Assembly: GCA_944376695.1 (NCBI GenBank)
Contig: CALWDM010000008.1
Location: forward strand, 1 to 55,444
Direction of reading: 5' to 3'
DNA length: 55,444 bases
From: an uncultured Mediterraneibacter sp.
Lineage (GTDB): Bacteria > Bacillota > Clostridia > Lachnospirales > Lachnospiraceae
The notes under the pieces were generated by a model. That model was given only the letters and a program-made list of their open reading frames with translations. It made no database searches and was not told where the DNA came from. This document shows positions 8,667-18,461 of this stretch, in pieces; the first letter of the stretch is position 1; each line of letters begins with the position of its first letter. The translations under genes and the position numbers were made by a program.

Positions 8667-11264
8667 TTACTGGTTCTGGAGATACTCCTCAAATTCTTCC
8701 TTTGTCATCAGAACTTTTCTGGGCTTTGTGCCCTCCTCCGGACCTACTACCCCTGCTTCCGCAAGCTGGTCCATGATTCGCGCCGCGCGGTTGAACCCGA
8801 TCTTGAACATCCTCTGGAGCATGCCGATGGACGCTTTTTCCTTGTCAATAATCAGTTTCCCCGCCTCGGCAAAATATGTATCTCTGTCATCACCGGTTTC
8901 TGACGGCGCTGCCGTCCCATCAGCGGGAATATTGGAATTCATATGCTCTTCCAGCTCATCATTATAAGATGCGTTTCCGTTCTTATTGATAAGGTAATCT
9001 ACGACATCCTGGACTTCCTTATCGGAAACAAAAGAGCCCTGTACGCGCACCGGCTTCGGATAACCGGACGGGTAAAAGAGCATGTCTCCTTTGCCGAGCA
9101 GTTTCTCTGCTCCGTTCATATCAATGATCGTCCTGGAATCCACTCCTGATGATACGGAAAAAGCGATCCTGGACGGCATATTCGCCTTGATCAGTCCTGT
9201 AATTACATTGACCGACGGCCTCTGTGTGGCAAGGATCAGATGCAGCCCCGCAGCCCTGGCAAGCTGTGCCAGCCGGCAGATCGCTCCCTCTACTTCTCCC
9301 GGGGCGACCATCATCAGGTCCGCAAGCTCATCGATAATAATTACGATCTGAGGAAGCTTTTTCTTTATTTCCTCTCCTGTCTCACCTTTTTCAACTCTGG
9401 CATTAAACCCTTTCAGGTCTCTCACATTATATTCCGCGAACAGCTTGTACCGTTTCTCCATCTCTGCCACAGCCCAGTTCAGCGCGCCGGCTGCTTTTTT
9501 CGGTTCTGTGACTACCGGGATCATCAGGTGCGGGATCCCATTATAGACACTCAGCTCCACAACCTTCGGATCCACCAGGATCAGCTTCACTTCATCCGGG
9601 TCCGACTTGTAGATAATGCTCATGATCAGCGTATTGATGCACACGGATTTTCCTGACCCTGTCGCCCCCGCCACAAGGAGATGGGGCATCTTTGCAATAT
9701 CCGCCACGACCACTTTGCCTGCGATGTCCTTGCCGACCGCAAAAGTAATCGGGGATTTGCTGTTCCTGAATTCTGCTGATTCCAGAAGGTCTCTCAGCAT
9801 GACCGCCGTGTTCTCGCTGTTGGGTACCTCGATGCCAACGGCTGCCTTCCCCGGGATGGGAGCCTCGATCCTCAGGTCAGCCACTGCCAGGTTCAGCTTG
9901 ATATCATCTGCCAGCCCCACGATCTTGCTCACCTTCACGCCCTGATCCGGCTGGAGTTCATACCGTGTGACAGAAGGTCCGCAGCTGGCGTTTGTCACAT
10001 GGACGCCCACCCCAAAGTTCTGGAGCGTCTGCTCCAGTTTCAGGGCTGTCGCCCGCAGATGCGCGTCCGAATCTCCTCCTGTCTTCTTTCCTCTTTTCAG
10101 CAGTGAGAGAGGAGGCGTATGGTACACTGGCATTTGCTTTTCCTGCCCTGTCTGCGCCGCGGCCGCGACTTTCTCTGTCTCCGCCGCCACCTGGGCCGTA
10201 TCCTCTGCTCTGCTGCGTCTTCTCCTAGCGCCGGCTTCCACGTCTGCCGCTTCCGCGCCCGGTTCTTCTCCGGTCCCCGCCGGCCCGCTGTCCGCATGCG
10301 CGGCCGCTGTCCCTCCCAGGCTTTCCTGACCGTTGTTTTCCCGGTCAGACGGAGACGCAAAAGGATCCGGCATATCCTGCCCCGGGCTGTCCGCACGGTT
10401 GATTATAAAGCTGTCCACATGGGACATCTCTGAATTTCTTTCCCTGCTGTTGTCAGTCAGCCCGTCCGGCGTGATCTCGCAGATCTCCGGCGAGCGTTTC
10501 CTTCCTCTTCTTGTTTTTTTTGCTTCCGTCCCACCGGGCGTGAGCGTCGTCGCAAAAGAGACGCCGGATACTTTCCGGTCCTTTCTCTTCTGAGCTTCCC
10601 TGCCGGAACCCGATTCTTCCTGACCAGCTCTTTCCCGCGCTTCTTCCCGCCGGCGCGCCCGGATCACCGCTGTCTCCTGATGCTTTTTCCTTGCCTCTTC
10701 ATATGCCCTTTTGCTCTGACGTCCAAGAGGCGCCAGCAGGGTCTTCTCAGTGATCAGGATCACACAGATCACAGAAAGCACGACCAGTACCACATACGTC
10801 CCGATCTCCCCAATGAGAGGACAGAGCAGACTGATGATACAGCCGCCTGCAAGTCCTCCGGCATTGTGATGCCTGCTGGACTCTCTGTAATAAGAAAGCA
10901 GCGACGCTCCCGGCGTATATGAATGAAAGATCAGCTCCAGAATAGCGGAGAACAGGAGAAACAGTACAACACCTGCAGCAATCTTTACATAAGCGTGCGC
11001 ATTTCCTCTGTTGGATATGAGAAACGCAGTGACCGCAAACAGAGCAAATGGCAGTAAATACGCCATAAAGCCAAAAATCCCGAACAGGACTGATGAGACC
11101 GCCTCCCCTGCGGTTCCCCCAAGCCCGAAATTACTCAGCACCAGAAGGACGCATACTGCCAGCATGGCGAGTATGATGATCTCCCCCCGGATCTCTGTAT
11201 TCTGCTGGTCTTTCTTTGGCCTGCTCTTTGTGCTTTTCCTGCGTTTTGTCTGTCTGGCAGCCAT
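8667..11264 (-). CDS. ftsK: DNA translocase FtsK/SpoIIIE
   Basis: The 865-residue protein has four N-terminal membrane helices (about residues 25-165), then a long, charged, alanine/glycine-rich linker (about 170-390). The RecA-type motor carries Walker [10 protein letters not shown] near residue 533 and Walker [15 protein letters not shown] winged-helix gamma domain ends the protein ([20 protein letters not shown]), which reads orientation sequences on DNA. It pumps chromosome DNA through the closing septum or into the forespore. The linker is more GC-rich and less conserved, as usual. The gene follows tepA by 55 bases, the same neighbour order as in Bacillus. Whether it acts as FtsK or SpoIIIE cannot be told from sequence. 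Confidence 0.95.
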   Translation of the reverse strand: MAARQTKRRKSTKSRPKKDQQNTEIRGEIIILAMLAVCVLLVLSNFGLGGTAGEAVSSVLFGIFGFMAYLLPFALFAVTAFLISNRGNAHAYVKIAAGVVLFLLFSAILELIFHSYTPGASLLSYYRESSRHHNAGGLAGGCIISLLCPLIGEIGTYVVLVVLSVICVILITEKTLLAPLGRQSKRAYEEARKKHQETAVIRARRREEARERAGQEESGSGREAQKRKDRKVSGVSFATTLTPGGTEAKKTRRGRKRSPEICEITPDGLTDNSRERNSEMSHVDSFIINRADSPGQDMPDPFASPSDRENNGQESLGGTAAAHADSGPAGTGEEPGAEAADVEAGARRRRSRAEDTAQVAAETEKVAAAAQTGQEKQMPVYHTPPLSLLKRGKKTGGDSDAHLRATALKLEQTLQNFGVGVHVTNASCGPSVTRYELQPDQGVKVSKIVGLADDIKLNLAVADLRIEAPIPGKAAVGIEVPNSENTAVMLRDLLESAEFRNSKSPITFAVGKDIAGKVVVADIAKMPHLLVAGATGSGKSVCINTLIMSIIYKSDPDEVKLILVDPKVVELSVYNGIPHLMIPVVTEPKKAAGALNWAVAEMEKRYKLFAEYNVRDLKGFNARVEKGETGEEIKKKLPQIVIIIDELADLMMVAPGEVEGAICRLAQLARAAGLHLILATQRPSVNVITGLIKANMPSRIAFSVSSGVDSRTIIDMNGAEKLLGKGDMLFYPSGYPKPVRVQGSFVSDKEVQDVVDYLINKNGNASYNDELEEHMNSNIPADGTAAPSETGDDRDTYFAEAGKLIIDKEKASIGMLQRMFKIGFNRAARIMDQLAEAGVVGPEEGTKPRKVLMTKEEFEEYLQNQ

Positions 11265-11319
11265 ACAATTCCCCCTTGGTAATTAAACATATTATATCTA
11301 GTATATCATCATTTGAAAA

Positions 11320-12027
11320 TCATGTCATTATATTTTTCTCCTCGATCAGCTCGTGCAGCTTGGCGAATGCCTGGCTGATTCCGCCCACTTCATCGATCAG
11401 CCCCTCTCTCACCGCTTCCTCGCCTTCCAGCATTGTTCCCACATCTTTCACAAGCTGGGTAGAATCCAGCATCAGCTCCAGCAGCCTCTCCTGGGATATC
11501 CGGGAATGGGATGAGATAAACCGGGCGATACGGTCCTGTGTCTTCTCCATATTCCGGTAGCTCTGGATCACCCCGATGAACATTCCTGTAGACCGCACGG
11601 GATGCACGATCATCGTTCCTGTCGGCACGATAAAGGAATAATCCGCTGACACTGCCAGAGGCCCGCCGATCGAATGGCTGCCGCCCAGCACAAGGGAAAC
11701 CGTAGGTTTGCTCAGGGATGCGATCATCTCCGCGATCGCCAGTCCTGCTTCCACATCCCCGCCCAGCGTGTTCAAAAGAATGAGCACGCCTTCTGTCCGG
11801 TCATCCTCCTCCGCCTCAGCAAGCCTGGGCAGAAGATGCTCATACTTCGTGGCCTTCGTATTTCCCGATACCGCCTCATGTCCCTCGATCTCGCCGATGA
11901 TCGTCAGGAGCTGTATCCCGTGCCTGGAGTGCCCGTTTCCCAGATCCAGCGTACCCATCTCCCTGATTTCCGTATTCTCCTCGTTCCTCTCCTTCTGTGA
12001 ATCCCCCTGGGATGCTCTGTCTTCCAT
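11320..12027 (-). CDS. tepA: ClpP-family serine protease, TepA/YmfB type
   Basis: The protein of about 235 residues has the ClpP fold of the translocation-enhancing TepA group. It shows LILLNTLGGDVEAGLAIAE, the nucleophile segment GGSHSIGG (Ser119) and the catalytic histidine in MIVHPVRSTG (His142). The N-terminal 30 residues are acidic and probably disordered. I take the ATG at 12027 because GAGGAGG lies 9 bases upstream; a longer TTG-started frame would overlap that site. In Bacillus a homologue is encoded next to spoIIIE, as here. It lacks a signal peptide, so it is expected in the cytosol. Its substrates are not known. Confidence 0.88.
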   Translation of the reverse strand: MEDRASQGDSQKERNEENTEIREMGTLDLGNGHSRHGIQLLTIIGEIEGHEAVSGNTKATKYEHLLPRLAEAEEDDRTEGVLILLNTLGGDVEAGLAIAEMIASLSKPTVSLVLGGSHSIGGPLAVSADYSFIVPTGTMIVHPVRSTGMFIGVIQSYRNMEKTQDRIARFISSHSRISQERLLELMLDSTQLVKDVGTMLEGEEAVREGLIDEVGGISQAFAKLHELIEEKNIMT

Positions 12028-12107
12028 CTGTATATACCTCCTCAATAATCCGTCAAAAATAGTATCCGAAAAAAGAGATTTTTTATACAGTAAATCAGTG
12101 CTTCCTT

Positions 12108-12456
12108 CTCGCCGCGTTTTTAAACGCTACATTTGCCGGGGGCCTTCCGTCTTGAGGAAACCAGAAAACAGCGAAGCGCCTTTTCGAAATCTCTTTCAGC
12201 GCGGGGATATGGGTGGTTGAGGCGACTTCGGAATGAGGCCTGGAAAAAGTAGAAATCAGGGGACACGCGTTGGGGTCAGAAGAGAGGGTGTCTGAGGCGG
12301 AGCCGAGTTCCTCTCTTCTGATCCCTGGTTTTAGCGTGTTCCCTGATTTCGTAGTTTTTCCTGCCTCATGGAGCGGAGCCGATGCCAGCCATATCCCCGC
12401 TCTGAATACGTCCTCGACACACACGCTTCCCTGTTTTCGGACGTTTACCCAACAGG
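12108..12456. other. Nested foldable element after icd, possible structured RNA or repeat element
   Basis: The 434-base stretch 12046-12479 holds no convincing gene. It contains three nested stems. A: 12201-12212 with 12389-12400, 12 perfect pairs. B: 12235-12268 with 12334-12367, about 28 pairs with small bulges. C: 12272-12287 with 12310-12325, 16 pairs with one G-U. Two small hairpins flank them: GCGTTT/AAACGC at 12114-12127, and CCTGTT/AACAGG at 12430-12456. The element lies directly after the icd stop, and a U-rich stretch follows on the minus strand near 12070-12085. It could be a structured RNA in the icd 3' region, a large terminator-like structure, or a miniature foldback repeat. I cannot match it to a named RNA family. 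Confidence 0.55.
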
Positions 12457-12479
12457 ACGGTTTCCCCGCAGATACAGAT

Positions 12480-13676
12480 TTACAGCCGCTTTGCGATCGC
12501 TTTGATAAATCCTTCGCTGTTGAGCACTGTCGGGTTTTCGATCGTGGTGATCAGCGCCAGGTCTTTTGTCATCTCGCCCGCCTCGATCGTATCAATGGTC
12601 GCTTTTTCCAGACGGTCTGCGAATTTCATCAGTTCCTGATTCCCGTCCAGCTCGCCGCGCTTCCTGAGCGCTCCCGTCCATGCGAAGATCGTTGCCACAG
12701 AGTTTGTGGACGTCTCCTCGCCTTTTAAGTGTTTGTAGTAATGGCGCTGCACGGTCCCGTGTGCTGCCTCGTACTCATAATATCCCTCCGGAGATACGAG
12801 CACAGAAGTCATCATGGCAAGAGAACCGAAAGCGGAGGATACCATATCGCTCATCACATCTCCGTCATAGTTCTTGCATGCCCAGATATAGCCGCCCTCG
12901 GACTTCATCACGCGGGCAACCGCGTCGTCGATCAGTGTATAGAAATACTCAATGCCTGCTGCTTTGAACTTCTCGTCAAATTCTGCGTCATAGATCTCCT
13001 GGAAGATATCTTTAAATGTATGGTCATATTTCTTGGAGATCGTGTCTTTTGTGGCAAACCACAGGTCCTGCTTTGTGTCCAGAGCGTAGGAGAAGCAGCT
13101 TCTCGCAAAGCTCTCGATGGATTTATTCAGGTTGTGCATCCCCTGTACAATGCCCGGCCCGTCAAAGTTATGTACCAGCTCTTTTGTCTGTGTGCCGTCC
13201 TCTGCCGTATAGACAAGCTCTACCCTGCCCGCTCCCGGGATCTTCATCTCAGATCCTTTGTACACATCACCGTATGCATGTCTTGCGATGGTGATCGGCT
13301 TCTTCCAGTTCTTCACGCATGGCTCAATGCCTTTCACAACGATAGGAGCGCGGAATACCGTGCCGTCCAGGATTGCGCGGATCGTCCCGTTGGGGCTCTT
13401 CCACATCTCTTTCAGATCATACTCCTCCATGCGGGCTGCATTGGGAGTGATGGTCGCGCATTTTACTGCGACTTTATATTTCTTTGTGGCTAGGGCAGAG
13501 TCCACGGTCACCTGATCGTTTGTTTCATTTCTGTATTCCAGTCCCAGGTCATAATACTCTGTCTTCAGGTCAATGTTCGGGAGGAGGAGCTCCTCCTTGA
13601 TCATCTTCCAGAGAATCCTTGTCATCTCGTCCCCGTCCATTTCTACAAGGGGTGTGGTCATTTTTATTTTTTCCAT
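12480..13676 (-). CDS. icd: NADP-dependent isocitrate dehydrogenase
   Basis: The enzyme oxidises isocitrate to 2-oxoglutarate with NADP. The 398-residue chain is the dimeric, eukaryote-like subtype: [20 protein letters not shown] at the start, the substrate loop [20 protein letters not shown], the metal site segment [16 protein letters not shown], and [13 protein letters not shown] near the NADP site. AGGAGG lies 8 bases before the ATG. It is the last gene of the citrate synthase-GntR-icd unit and is 56 bases from the regulator. Together they give 2-oxoglutarate for glutamate synthesis; aconitase must be elsewhere. Confidence 0.96.
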   Translation of the reverse strand: MEKIKMTTPLVEMDGDEMTRILWKMIKEELLLPNIDLKTEYYDLGLEYRNETNDQVTVDSALATKKYKVAVKCATITPNAARMEEYDLKEMWKSPNGTIRAILDGTVFRAPIVVKGIEPCVKNWKKPITIARHAYGDVYKGSEMKIPGAGRVELVYTAEDGTQTKELVHNFDGPGIVQGMHNLNKSIESFARSCFSYALDTKQDLWFATKDTISKKYDHTFKDIFQEIYDAEFDEKFKAAGIEYFYTLIDDAVARVMKSEGGYIWACKNYDGDVMSDMVSSAFGSLAMMTSVLVSPEGYYEYEAAHGTVQRHYYKHLKGEETSTNSVATIFAWTGALRKRGELDGNQELMKFADRLEKATIDTIEAGEMTKDLALITTIENPTVLNSEGFIKAIAKRL

Positions 13677-13732
13677 TGTGGATACCCTCCTGATTTCATA
13701 AATTGATACTTTCTTATTACAGCTGCAGTGAC

Positions 13733-14398
13733 TTATTCCTGTTCGTATCCCTGTTTTTTCAGATTCTGCATCACGTGCATGATATGCTCATTGGCAAGCT
13801 GTTCCGCCATCTCCCCATCCCTGTCCCTGATCGCGCGCAGGATCTGCCGGTGCTCACGGATGGATTTTCTCGCCCGGTCCTCTGACACCACAGACGACCG
13901 TCTGGCTGTCTGCACATAATTGTGGAAGTCCGCAAGGACATGCCTCAGGATCCTGCTGCCGGAAGCTTCATACATAAGGGAGTGGAACCTGCCGTCCAGC
14001 GCTGCGATCTGCTCTGCGCTGAACCCGCTCTCCTTCTTCATCTGGAATTCCGAGAGAAGGATCGTTTCCTCCAGTTCATCCAGCTGTGCATCCGTGATAT
14101 GTTCGACCGCCCAGCGGGCGCACAGCCCTTCCAGCATGGACCGGATCACATAGATATCCCAGATATCCTTGTGGGAAATCCCGGTCACATAAGCTCCTCT
14201 GTTGGGGATGATGGTCACCAGGCCTTCCAGTTCAAGCTGCCGCAGAGCCTCCCTGACTGGAGTGCGGCTCACTCCCAGCTCTTTTCCGATGGTATTCTCC
14301 CTGAGTTCGTCATTTTCCTTATATTTTCCGTTCAAAATGTCTTCACGTATCCTCTGAAAAACACGCCCGCCCAGGGAATGGTCCTGATACTCTTCCAT
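13733..14398 (-). CDS. GntR-family regulator, FadR/FCD subgroup
   Basis: The protein of about 221 residues has an N-terminal winged helix-turn-helix ([20 protein letters not shown], about residues 37-56). A helical FCD ligand-binding domain follows, with the metal-site type residues of this group ([36 protein letters not shown]). FCD regulators usually bind small carboxylic acids. It sits between the citrate synthase and icd genes on the same strand. The promoter of the unit carries an inverted repeat that could be its site, so it probably represses its own operon in response to a TCA acid; that is inference. The ATG at 14398 is 7 bases from AGGAGG, better than an upstream frame start at 14419. 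Confidence 0.9.
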   Translation of the reverse strand: MEEYQDHSLGGRVFQRIREDILNGKYKENDELRENTIGKELGVSRTPVREALRQLELEGLVTIIPNRGAYVTGISHKDIWDIYVIRSMLEGLCARWAVEHITDAQLDELEETILLSEFQMKKESGFSAEQIAALDGRFHSLMYEASGSRILRHVLADFHNYVQTARRSSVVSEDRARKSIREHRQILRAIRDRDGEMAEQLANEHIMHVMQNLKKQGYEQE

Positions 14399-14429
14399 TT
14401 TCAGTCCTCCTGCTGCCAAGACCGTCCGG

Positions 14430-15818
14430 TCATAATGTTATGTGCAGCTCGTCACACACACTGTCTATTTTCGCAACTAATTCTTCATCTGTCAAGACTG
14501 TAACGCGCCCGTCCTCATATTCCTTGTCCACCCAGTCTTTCAGCCTGCGCACAAGCTCTGAGTTCTTATCCACCTGGCGTTCGCCTGCCAGCCTGTAGTA
14601 CGCGTTGATCCAGTAAGCGATGCCAGCCGCGCCGGACGTGTTGGACACAGAGACGAGCGCCGGGCGGTTCAGGAATTTATCCGTATCGAATATATTATAG
14701 ATTTCCTCGTTTTTCAGCATGCCGTCCGCGTGGATCCCTGCCCTTGTCACATTGAAATTCCTGCCCACGAACGGGGTGCGGGAGGGGATATGGTATCCGA
14801 TCTCTTTTTCGTAGTATTCCGCAAGCTCTGTGATCACGGTCGTGTCCATCCCGTCAAGAGTGCCCCTGAGCTGCGCATACTCAAATACCATTGCCTCCAG
14901 CGGAGTATTCCCGGTACGCTCTCCGATACCGAACAGAGAACAGTTCACGCCGCAAGCCCCGTACAGCCATGCCGTAGTGGAGTTGTTGACGGCCTTGTAA
15001 AAGTCATTGTGCCCGTGGAATTCGATCAGCTCGCCCGGCACGCCTGCGTGTGTCATCAGGCCGTAGATGATGCCCGGGATGGACCTCGGGATCACTGCGC
15101 CCGGGAAATTCACGCCAAAGCCCATTGTATCGCAGACACGGATCTTGACCGGAATCTGATATTCTTCCATGAGCTTCATCAGTTCCACGCAGAACGGGAT
15201 CACAAACCCATAGATATCCGAGCGTGTGATATCCTCCAGATGGCATCTCGGGCGCACTCCGGTCTCCATACACTCGCGCACAACAGAAAGATAGTGCTCC
15301 AGCGCCTGCTTTCTTGTCATTTTCAGCTTATAGAAAATATGGTAATCCGAGCAGCTCACAAGGATGCCCGTCTCTTTCAGCCCGATATCCTTTACGAGCT
15401 GGAAATCCTTTTTGCTGGCGCGGATCCAGCTGGTCACTTCCGGGAACTGATACCCCTTCTCCAGGCATTTGTACACCGCGTCCCTGTCCTTTTTGCTGTA
15501 AAGGAAAAACTCACTCTGCTGGATCTTCCCCTTCGGCCCTCCCAGGCGGTGCAGATGATCATAGATCGTGACGATCTGCTCTGTTGTATACGGAGCCCTT
15601 GACTGCTGCCCGTCGCGGAAGGTCGTGTCCGTGATCCAGATCTCATCCGGCATATTGTGCGGCACGATCCTGTCGTTAAACGCGATCTTCGGTATCTCAT
15701 CATAACGGAACAGATTGCGGAACACATTCGGCGTGTCCACATCCACAAGGGGGAACATATGCTCCTCCAGCTCCAGAAGATTTGTGTGCTTGTTCATAAA
15801 TACTTTTCTGTCCTGCAT
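14430..15818 (-). CDS. Probable Re-citrate synthase (2-isopropylmalate/homocitrate synthase family)
   Basis: The protein of about 462 residues is a HMGL-like acyl-CoA condensing enzyme. It has the DTTFRDGQQSR metal motif, CHLEDITRSDIYGFV, the HGHNDFYKAVNN metal-ligand histidines, and GERTGNTPLEAMVFEY. It lacks the long LeuA C-terminal regulatory domain of true 2-isopropylmalate synthases. Anaerobic Clostridia use a member of this family as Re-face citrate synthase, joining acetyl-CoA and oxaloacetate. The operon with a carboxylate-type regulator and icd, and its absence from the leu/ilv operon nearby, favour that role over leucine synthesis. I chose ATG 15818, which has GGAGGAGG 8 bases upstream; the ATG at 15836 is part of that site. 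Homocitrate synthase remains an alternative. Confidence 0.78.
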   Translation of the reverse strand: MQDRKVFMNKHTNLLELEEHMFPLVDVDTPNVFRNLFRYDEIPKIAFNDRIVPHNMPDEIWITDTTFRDGQQSRAPYTTEQIVTIYDHLHRLGGPKGKIQQSEFFLYSKKDRDAVYKCLEKGYQFPEVTSWIRASKKDFQLVKDIGLKETGILVSCSDYHIFYKLKMTRKQALEHYLSVVRECMETGVRPRCHLEDITRSDIYGFVIPFCVELMKLMEEYQIPVKIRVCDTMGFGVNFPGAVIPRSIPGIIYGLMTHAGVPGELIEFHGHNDFYKAVNNSTTAWLYGACGVNCSLFGIGERTGNTPLEAMVFEYAQLRGTLDGMDTTVITELAEYYEKEIGYHIPSRTPFVGRNFNVTRAGIHADGMLKNEEIYNIFDTDKFLNRPALVSVSNTSGAAGIAYWINAYYRLAGERQVDKNSELVRRLKDWVDKEYEDGRVTVLTDEELVAKIDSVCDELHITL

Positions 15819-15890
15819 CGTATCTGCCTCCTCCATATTCGATGCCCTTTCCGGTCCTGTATTTCCCGGACAGATCTTACTTTCTCAATT

Positions 15891-15916
15891 TTGTATAATT
15901 GTATACACTTATACAA
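15891..15916. promoter_or_regulatory. Candidate GntR operator over the promoter
   Basis: TTGTATA (15899-15905) and TATACAA (15910-15916) form a perfect 7-bp inverted repeat with a 4-base spacer. A further direct TTGTATA copy lies at 15891-15897. The sites overlap the -10 region, so a bound protein would block RNA polymerase. The regulator encoded in the same operon is the obvious candidate. Confidence 0.6.
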
Positions 15917-15926
15917 TATTTGTCAA
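15898..15926 (-). promoter_or_regulatory. Promoter of the citrate synthase-gntR-icd operon
   Basis: On the minus strand a perfect -35 TTGACA (15921-15926) and -10 TACAAT (15898-15903) are exactly 17 bases apart, about 80 bases before the citrate synthase start. An inverted repeat covers the -10 and the spacer. Confidence 0.8.
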
Positions 15927-16010
15927 TCCAAATCTTTATTTCCCTGCGGTCTGTACAGGGGCAAAGCCCTTCCCGCACAGGCACAGGCGGCGCTCTCCGG
16001 CGTATCGCGC

Positions 16011-16061
16011 AAAAAAGCCGGATCTCCCCCGCGTGTTCCGCCATTGGAAATCCAGCTTTTT
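16011..16061 (-). terminator. Terminator after serA
   Basis: GCCGGATCTCC (16017-16027) preceded by six A, pairs with GGAAATCCAGC (16046-16056) followed by five T, giving a stem of about 14 pairs with two imperfect positions. On the minus strand the stem ends in TTTTTT, and on the plus strand in TTTTT. It ends the leuB-to-serA unit. The rest of the 335-base gap 15819-16153 holds the next operon's promoter and no gene. Confidence 0.65.
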
Positions 16062-16153
16062 CAATTCTCAGTTTTTTCGTAACAGTTCAGCCATCAGGCT
16101 GTGCGGACGAGAAAAGCATGCATGTTTTTTCCTTCTATCCGCTCCAGCCTATT

Positions 16154-17314
16154 TTAAAGAATCCTCACTTTAAGCACGCCGCCGATGCCTGCAAGCTGCT
16201 CTTCTACTTCTGCCGGCACCTCCGCATCCACATCCATCATTGTGTAAGCGTACTCTTTCCGGCTCTTGTTTGTCATGAGGGAAATATTGATCCCTTTCTC
16301 CGCCATCAGGCCTGTAAACTGCCCCAGCATATTCGGGATGTTTTTGTGGAGGATCGTGATTCTCGGTCCCTCTCCCTTTGTTCCCATATTGCAGTCCGGG
16401 AAGTTGACGGAGTGCGTGATATTTCCGTTTTCCAGGAAATCTCTCACTTCCGCCGCCGCCATCTTTGCGCAGTTGTCCTCTGATTCCTCTGTGGATGCGC
16501 CCAGATGCGGAATGACGATGGCTCCTCTGACGCCCACGATCTCCTTCGTCGGGAAATCGGTCACATAGCAGCGCACCTTCTCAGATACAAGAGCGTCCAC
16601 GATGTCTTCCTGGTTCACCAGCACATCGCGGGCAAAGTTCAGGATGACCACGCCCTTTTTCATCAGACTGATGGCATTCCTGTCGATCATGCCCTTTGTA
16701 TCCTCCAGCGCCGGCACATGGATGGTAATATAATCACATTCTTTGTAGATCTCATCCACGGTTTTTGCGTGATAGATGCCGCGGGACAGTCTCCACGCAG
16801 AGTCCACGGACACATACGGGTCATAGCCGTATACTTCCATCCCCAGGTGCACAGCCGCGTTCGCGACCAGCACGCCGATGGCGCCAAGTCCGATCACACC
16901 GAGCTTCTTGCCCTCGATCTCTGTCCCGGCAAAAGCCTTTTTCTTCTTCTCCGTGATTTTGGCGATATCGCCGTCCTCTTCATATTCCTGCACCCAGTTG
17001 ATGCCGCCGATGATATCGCGGGCAGCCAGAAGCATCCCTGCGATCACCAGTTCTTTTACTCCATTTGCATTCGCTCCCGGAGTGTTGAAGACCACGATCC
17101 CGTCTTGCGCGCAGCGGTCCAGAGGGATATTGTTGACCCCGGCTCCCGCGCGCGCGATCGCTTTCAGGTTCTCAGAGAACTCCATCTCATGCATCTTCGC
17201 GCTTCTGACGAGGATGGCATCCGCCTCCTCCGCGTTCTCTGTATTTACATAATTTTCATCCAGTTGATCCAGTCCCACTTTGGCGATCGGATTCAGGCAG
17301 TGATATTTGAACAT
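16154..17314 (-). CDS. serA: D-3-phosphoglycerate dehydrogenase
   Basis: The enzyme makes 3-phosphohydroxypyruvate, the first step of serine synthesis. The chain of about 386 residues has the NAD-binding LGVIGLGAIGVLVANAAVHL, the FNTPGANANGVKE loop, and catalytic-site residues in the HLGASTEESEDNCA region. A C-terminal ACT domain (about residues 315-386, ITILHKNIPNMLGQFTGLMA) is typical of serine feedback. It starts one base after the serC stop, within reach of a GAAGAGGAGA site, so the two are coupled. Length fits the short ACT-bearing type rather than the long form with an intervening domain. Confidence 0.95.
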   Translation of the reverse strand: MFKYHCLNPIAKVGLDQLDENYVNTENAEEADAILVRSAKMHEMEFSENLKAIARAGAGVNNIPLDRCAQDGIVVFNTPGANANGVKELVIAGMLLAARDIIGGINWVQEYEEDGDIAKITEKKKKAFAGTEIEGKKLGVIGLGAIGVLVANAAVHLGMEVYGYDPYVSVDSAWRLSRGIYHAKTVDEIYKECDYITIHVPALEDTKGMIDRNAISLMKKGVVILNFARDVLVNQEDIVDALVSEKVRCYVTDFPTKEIVGVRGAIVIPHLGASTEESEDNCAKMAAAEVRDFLENGNITHSVNFPDCNMGTKGEGPRITILHKNIPNMLGQFTGLMAEKGINISLMTNKSRKEYAYTMMDVDAEVPAEVEEQLAGIGGVLKVRIL

Positions 17315-17315
17315 T

Positions 17316-18398
17316 TTACTGATTCTCCTCTTCAAACTTCTTCATAAACTCAACGAGTGCCACAACGCCCTCATACGGCATCGCATTATAGATGCTGGCG
17401 CGCATTCCTCCCACGCTTCTGTGTCCTTTTAAGTTCTCAAGGCCTGCTGCCTTTGCCTCTTTGACGAATTTTGCATCCAGGTCCGCGTCCCCTGTCACAA
17501 AAGGCACGTTCATAAGGGAACGGTCCTTTTTCTCCACAGTCCCTTTGAACAGCCTGCTCTGATCCAGAAAATCATAGAGGACTTTTGCCTTTTTCTCGTT
17601 TTTCTCTTTCATGGCTTCAAGACCGCCCTGGGCTTTGATCCATTTGAACACTTTGCCGCAGATATAAATGCCGTATGCCGGCGGTGTATTATAAAGAGAT
17701 TTCGCGTCTGCATGCGTCTTGTAGGTAAGCATGGTCGGCGTGCCCGGAAGCACATCTTCCGTGATCAGGTCTTCGCGGATGATCACGATGACAACGCCTG
17801 CCGGTCCGATATTCTTCTGGACACCTCCGTAGATGACGCCGTATTTTTCCACATCCACAGGCTCAGACAGGAAGCAGGAAGATACGTCTGCCACAAGTGT
17901 CTTGCCTTTGGTGTCCGGCAGTTCTTTAAACTTCGTGCCGTAGATCGTATTATTCTCACAGATATAAACATAATCCGCATCCTCAGATACCGGTAGGTCT
18001 GAGCAGTCCGGAATATAGGAGAACGTCTTATCCTCGGAGGATGCGATACGGTTTACCTTTCCGTATTTTTCAGCTTCTTTTGCAGCTTTCTTCGCCCACT
18101 GCCCGGTCACGATGTAGTCCGCTGCACGGTTCTTCATCAGGTTCATCGGGATCATGGCGAACTGCTGGGAAGCCCCGCCCTGGAGGAACAGCACTTTATA
18201 GTTGTCGGGGATCCCCATCAGATCTCTTAAGTCCTGCTCTGCTGTGGTAATGATCTCCTCAAACGCTTTGGAGCGGTGACTCATCTCCATCACAGACATC
18301 CCAGTCCCATTATAGTCCAGCATCTCAGCTGCCGCTTCCTTCAGCACTTCCTCCGGCAGCACTGCCGGTCCCGCTGAAAAGTTATACACTCTGCTCAT
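17316..18398 (-). CDS. serC: Phosphoserine aminotransferase
   Basis: This PLP enzyme makes phosphoserine from 3-phosphohydroxypyruvate and glutamate. It has 360 residues, full length: YNFSAGPAVLPEEVLKEAA at the start, the FLQGGASQQFAMIPMNL substrate loop, and the ADVSSCFLSEPVDVEKYG segment leading to the PLP lysine in GVQKNIGPAG. AGGAGG lies 8 bases before the ATG. It lies 63 bases after ilvB and is directly coupled to serA. No phosphoserine phosphatase gene is in the window. Confidence 0.96.
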   Translation of the reverse strand: MSRVYNFSAGPAVLPEEVLKEAAAEMLDYNGTGMSVMEMSHRSKAFEEIITTAEQDLRDLMGIPDNYKVLFLQGGASQQFAMIPMNLMKNRAADYIVTGQWAKKAAKEAEKYGKVNRIASSEDKTFSYIPDCSDLPVSEDADYVYICENNTIYGTKFKELPDTKGKTLVADVSSCFLSEPVDVEKYGVIYGGVQKNIGPAGVVIVIIREDLITEDVLPGTPTMLTYKTHADAKSLYNTPPAYGIYICGKVFKWIKAQGGLEAMKEKNEKKAKVLYDFLDQSRLFKGTVEKKDRSLMNVPFVTGDADLDAKFVKEAKAAGLENLKGHRSVGGMRASIYNAMPYEGVVALVEFMKKFEEENQ

Positions 18399-18461
18399 TT
18401 TCCTTACCTCCTGTTTTCTTCTTTTCTATCAGCATGGCTGAGCCTGCAGTTTCATGCAGGG

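Noticed and set aside
12095-12424. A 109-codon minus-strand frame between tepA and icd
   Set aside because: It lies wholly on the nested stems, so its codons are fixed by base pairing; it has no ribosome binding site and its sequence has no fold I recognise. I treat it as a by-product of the foldable element.
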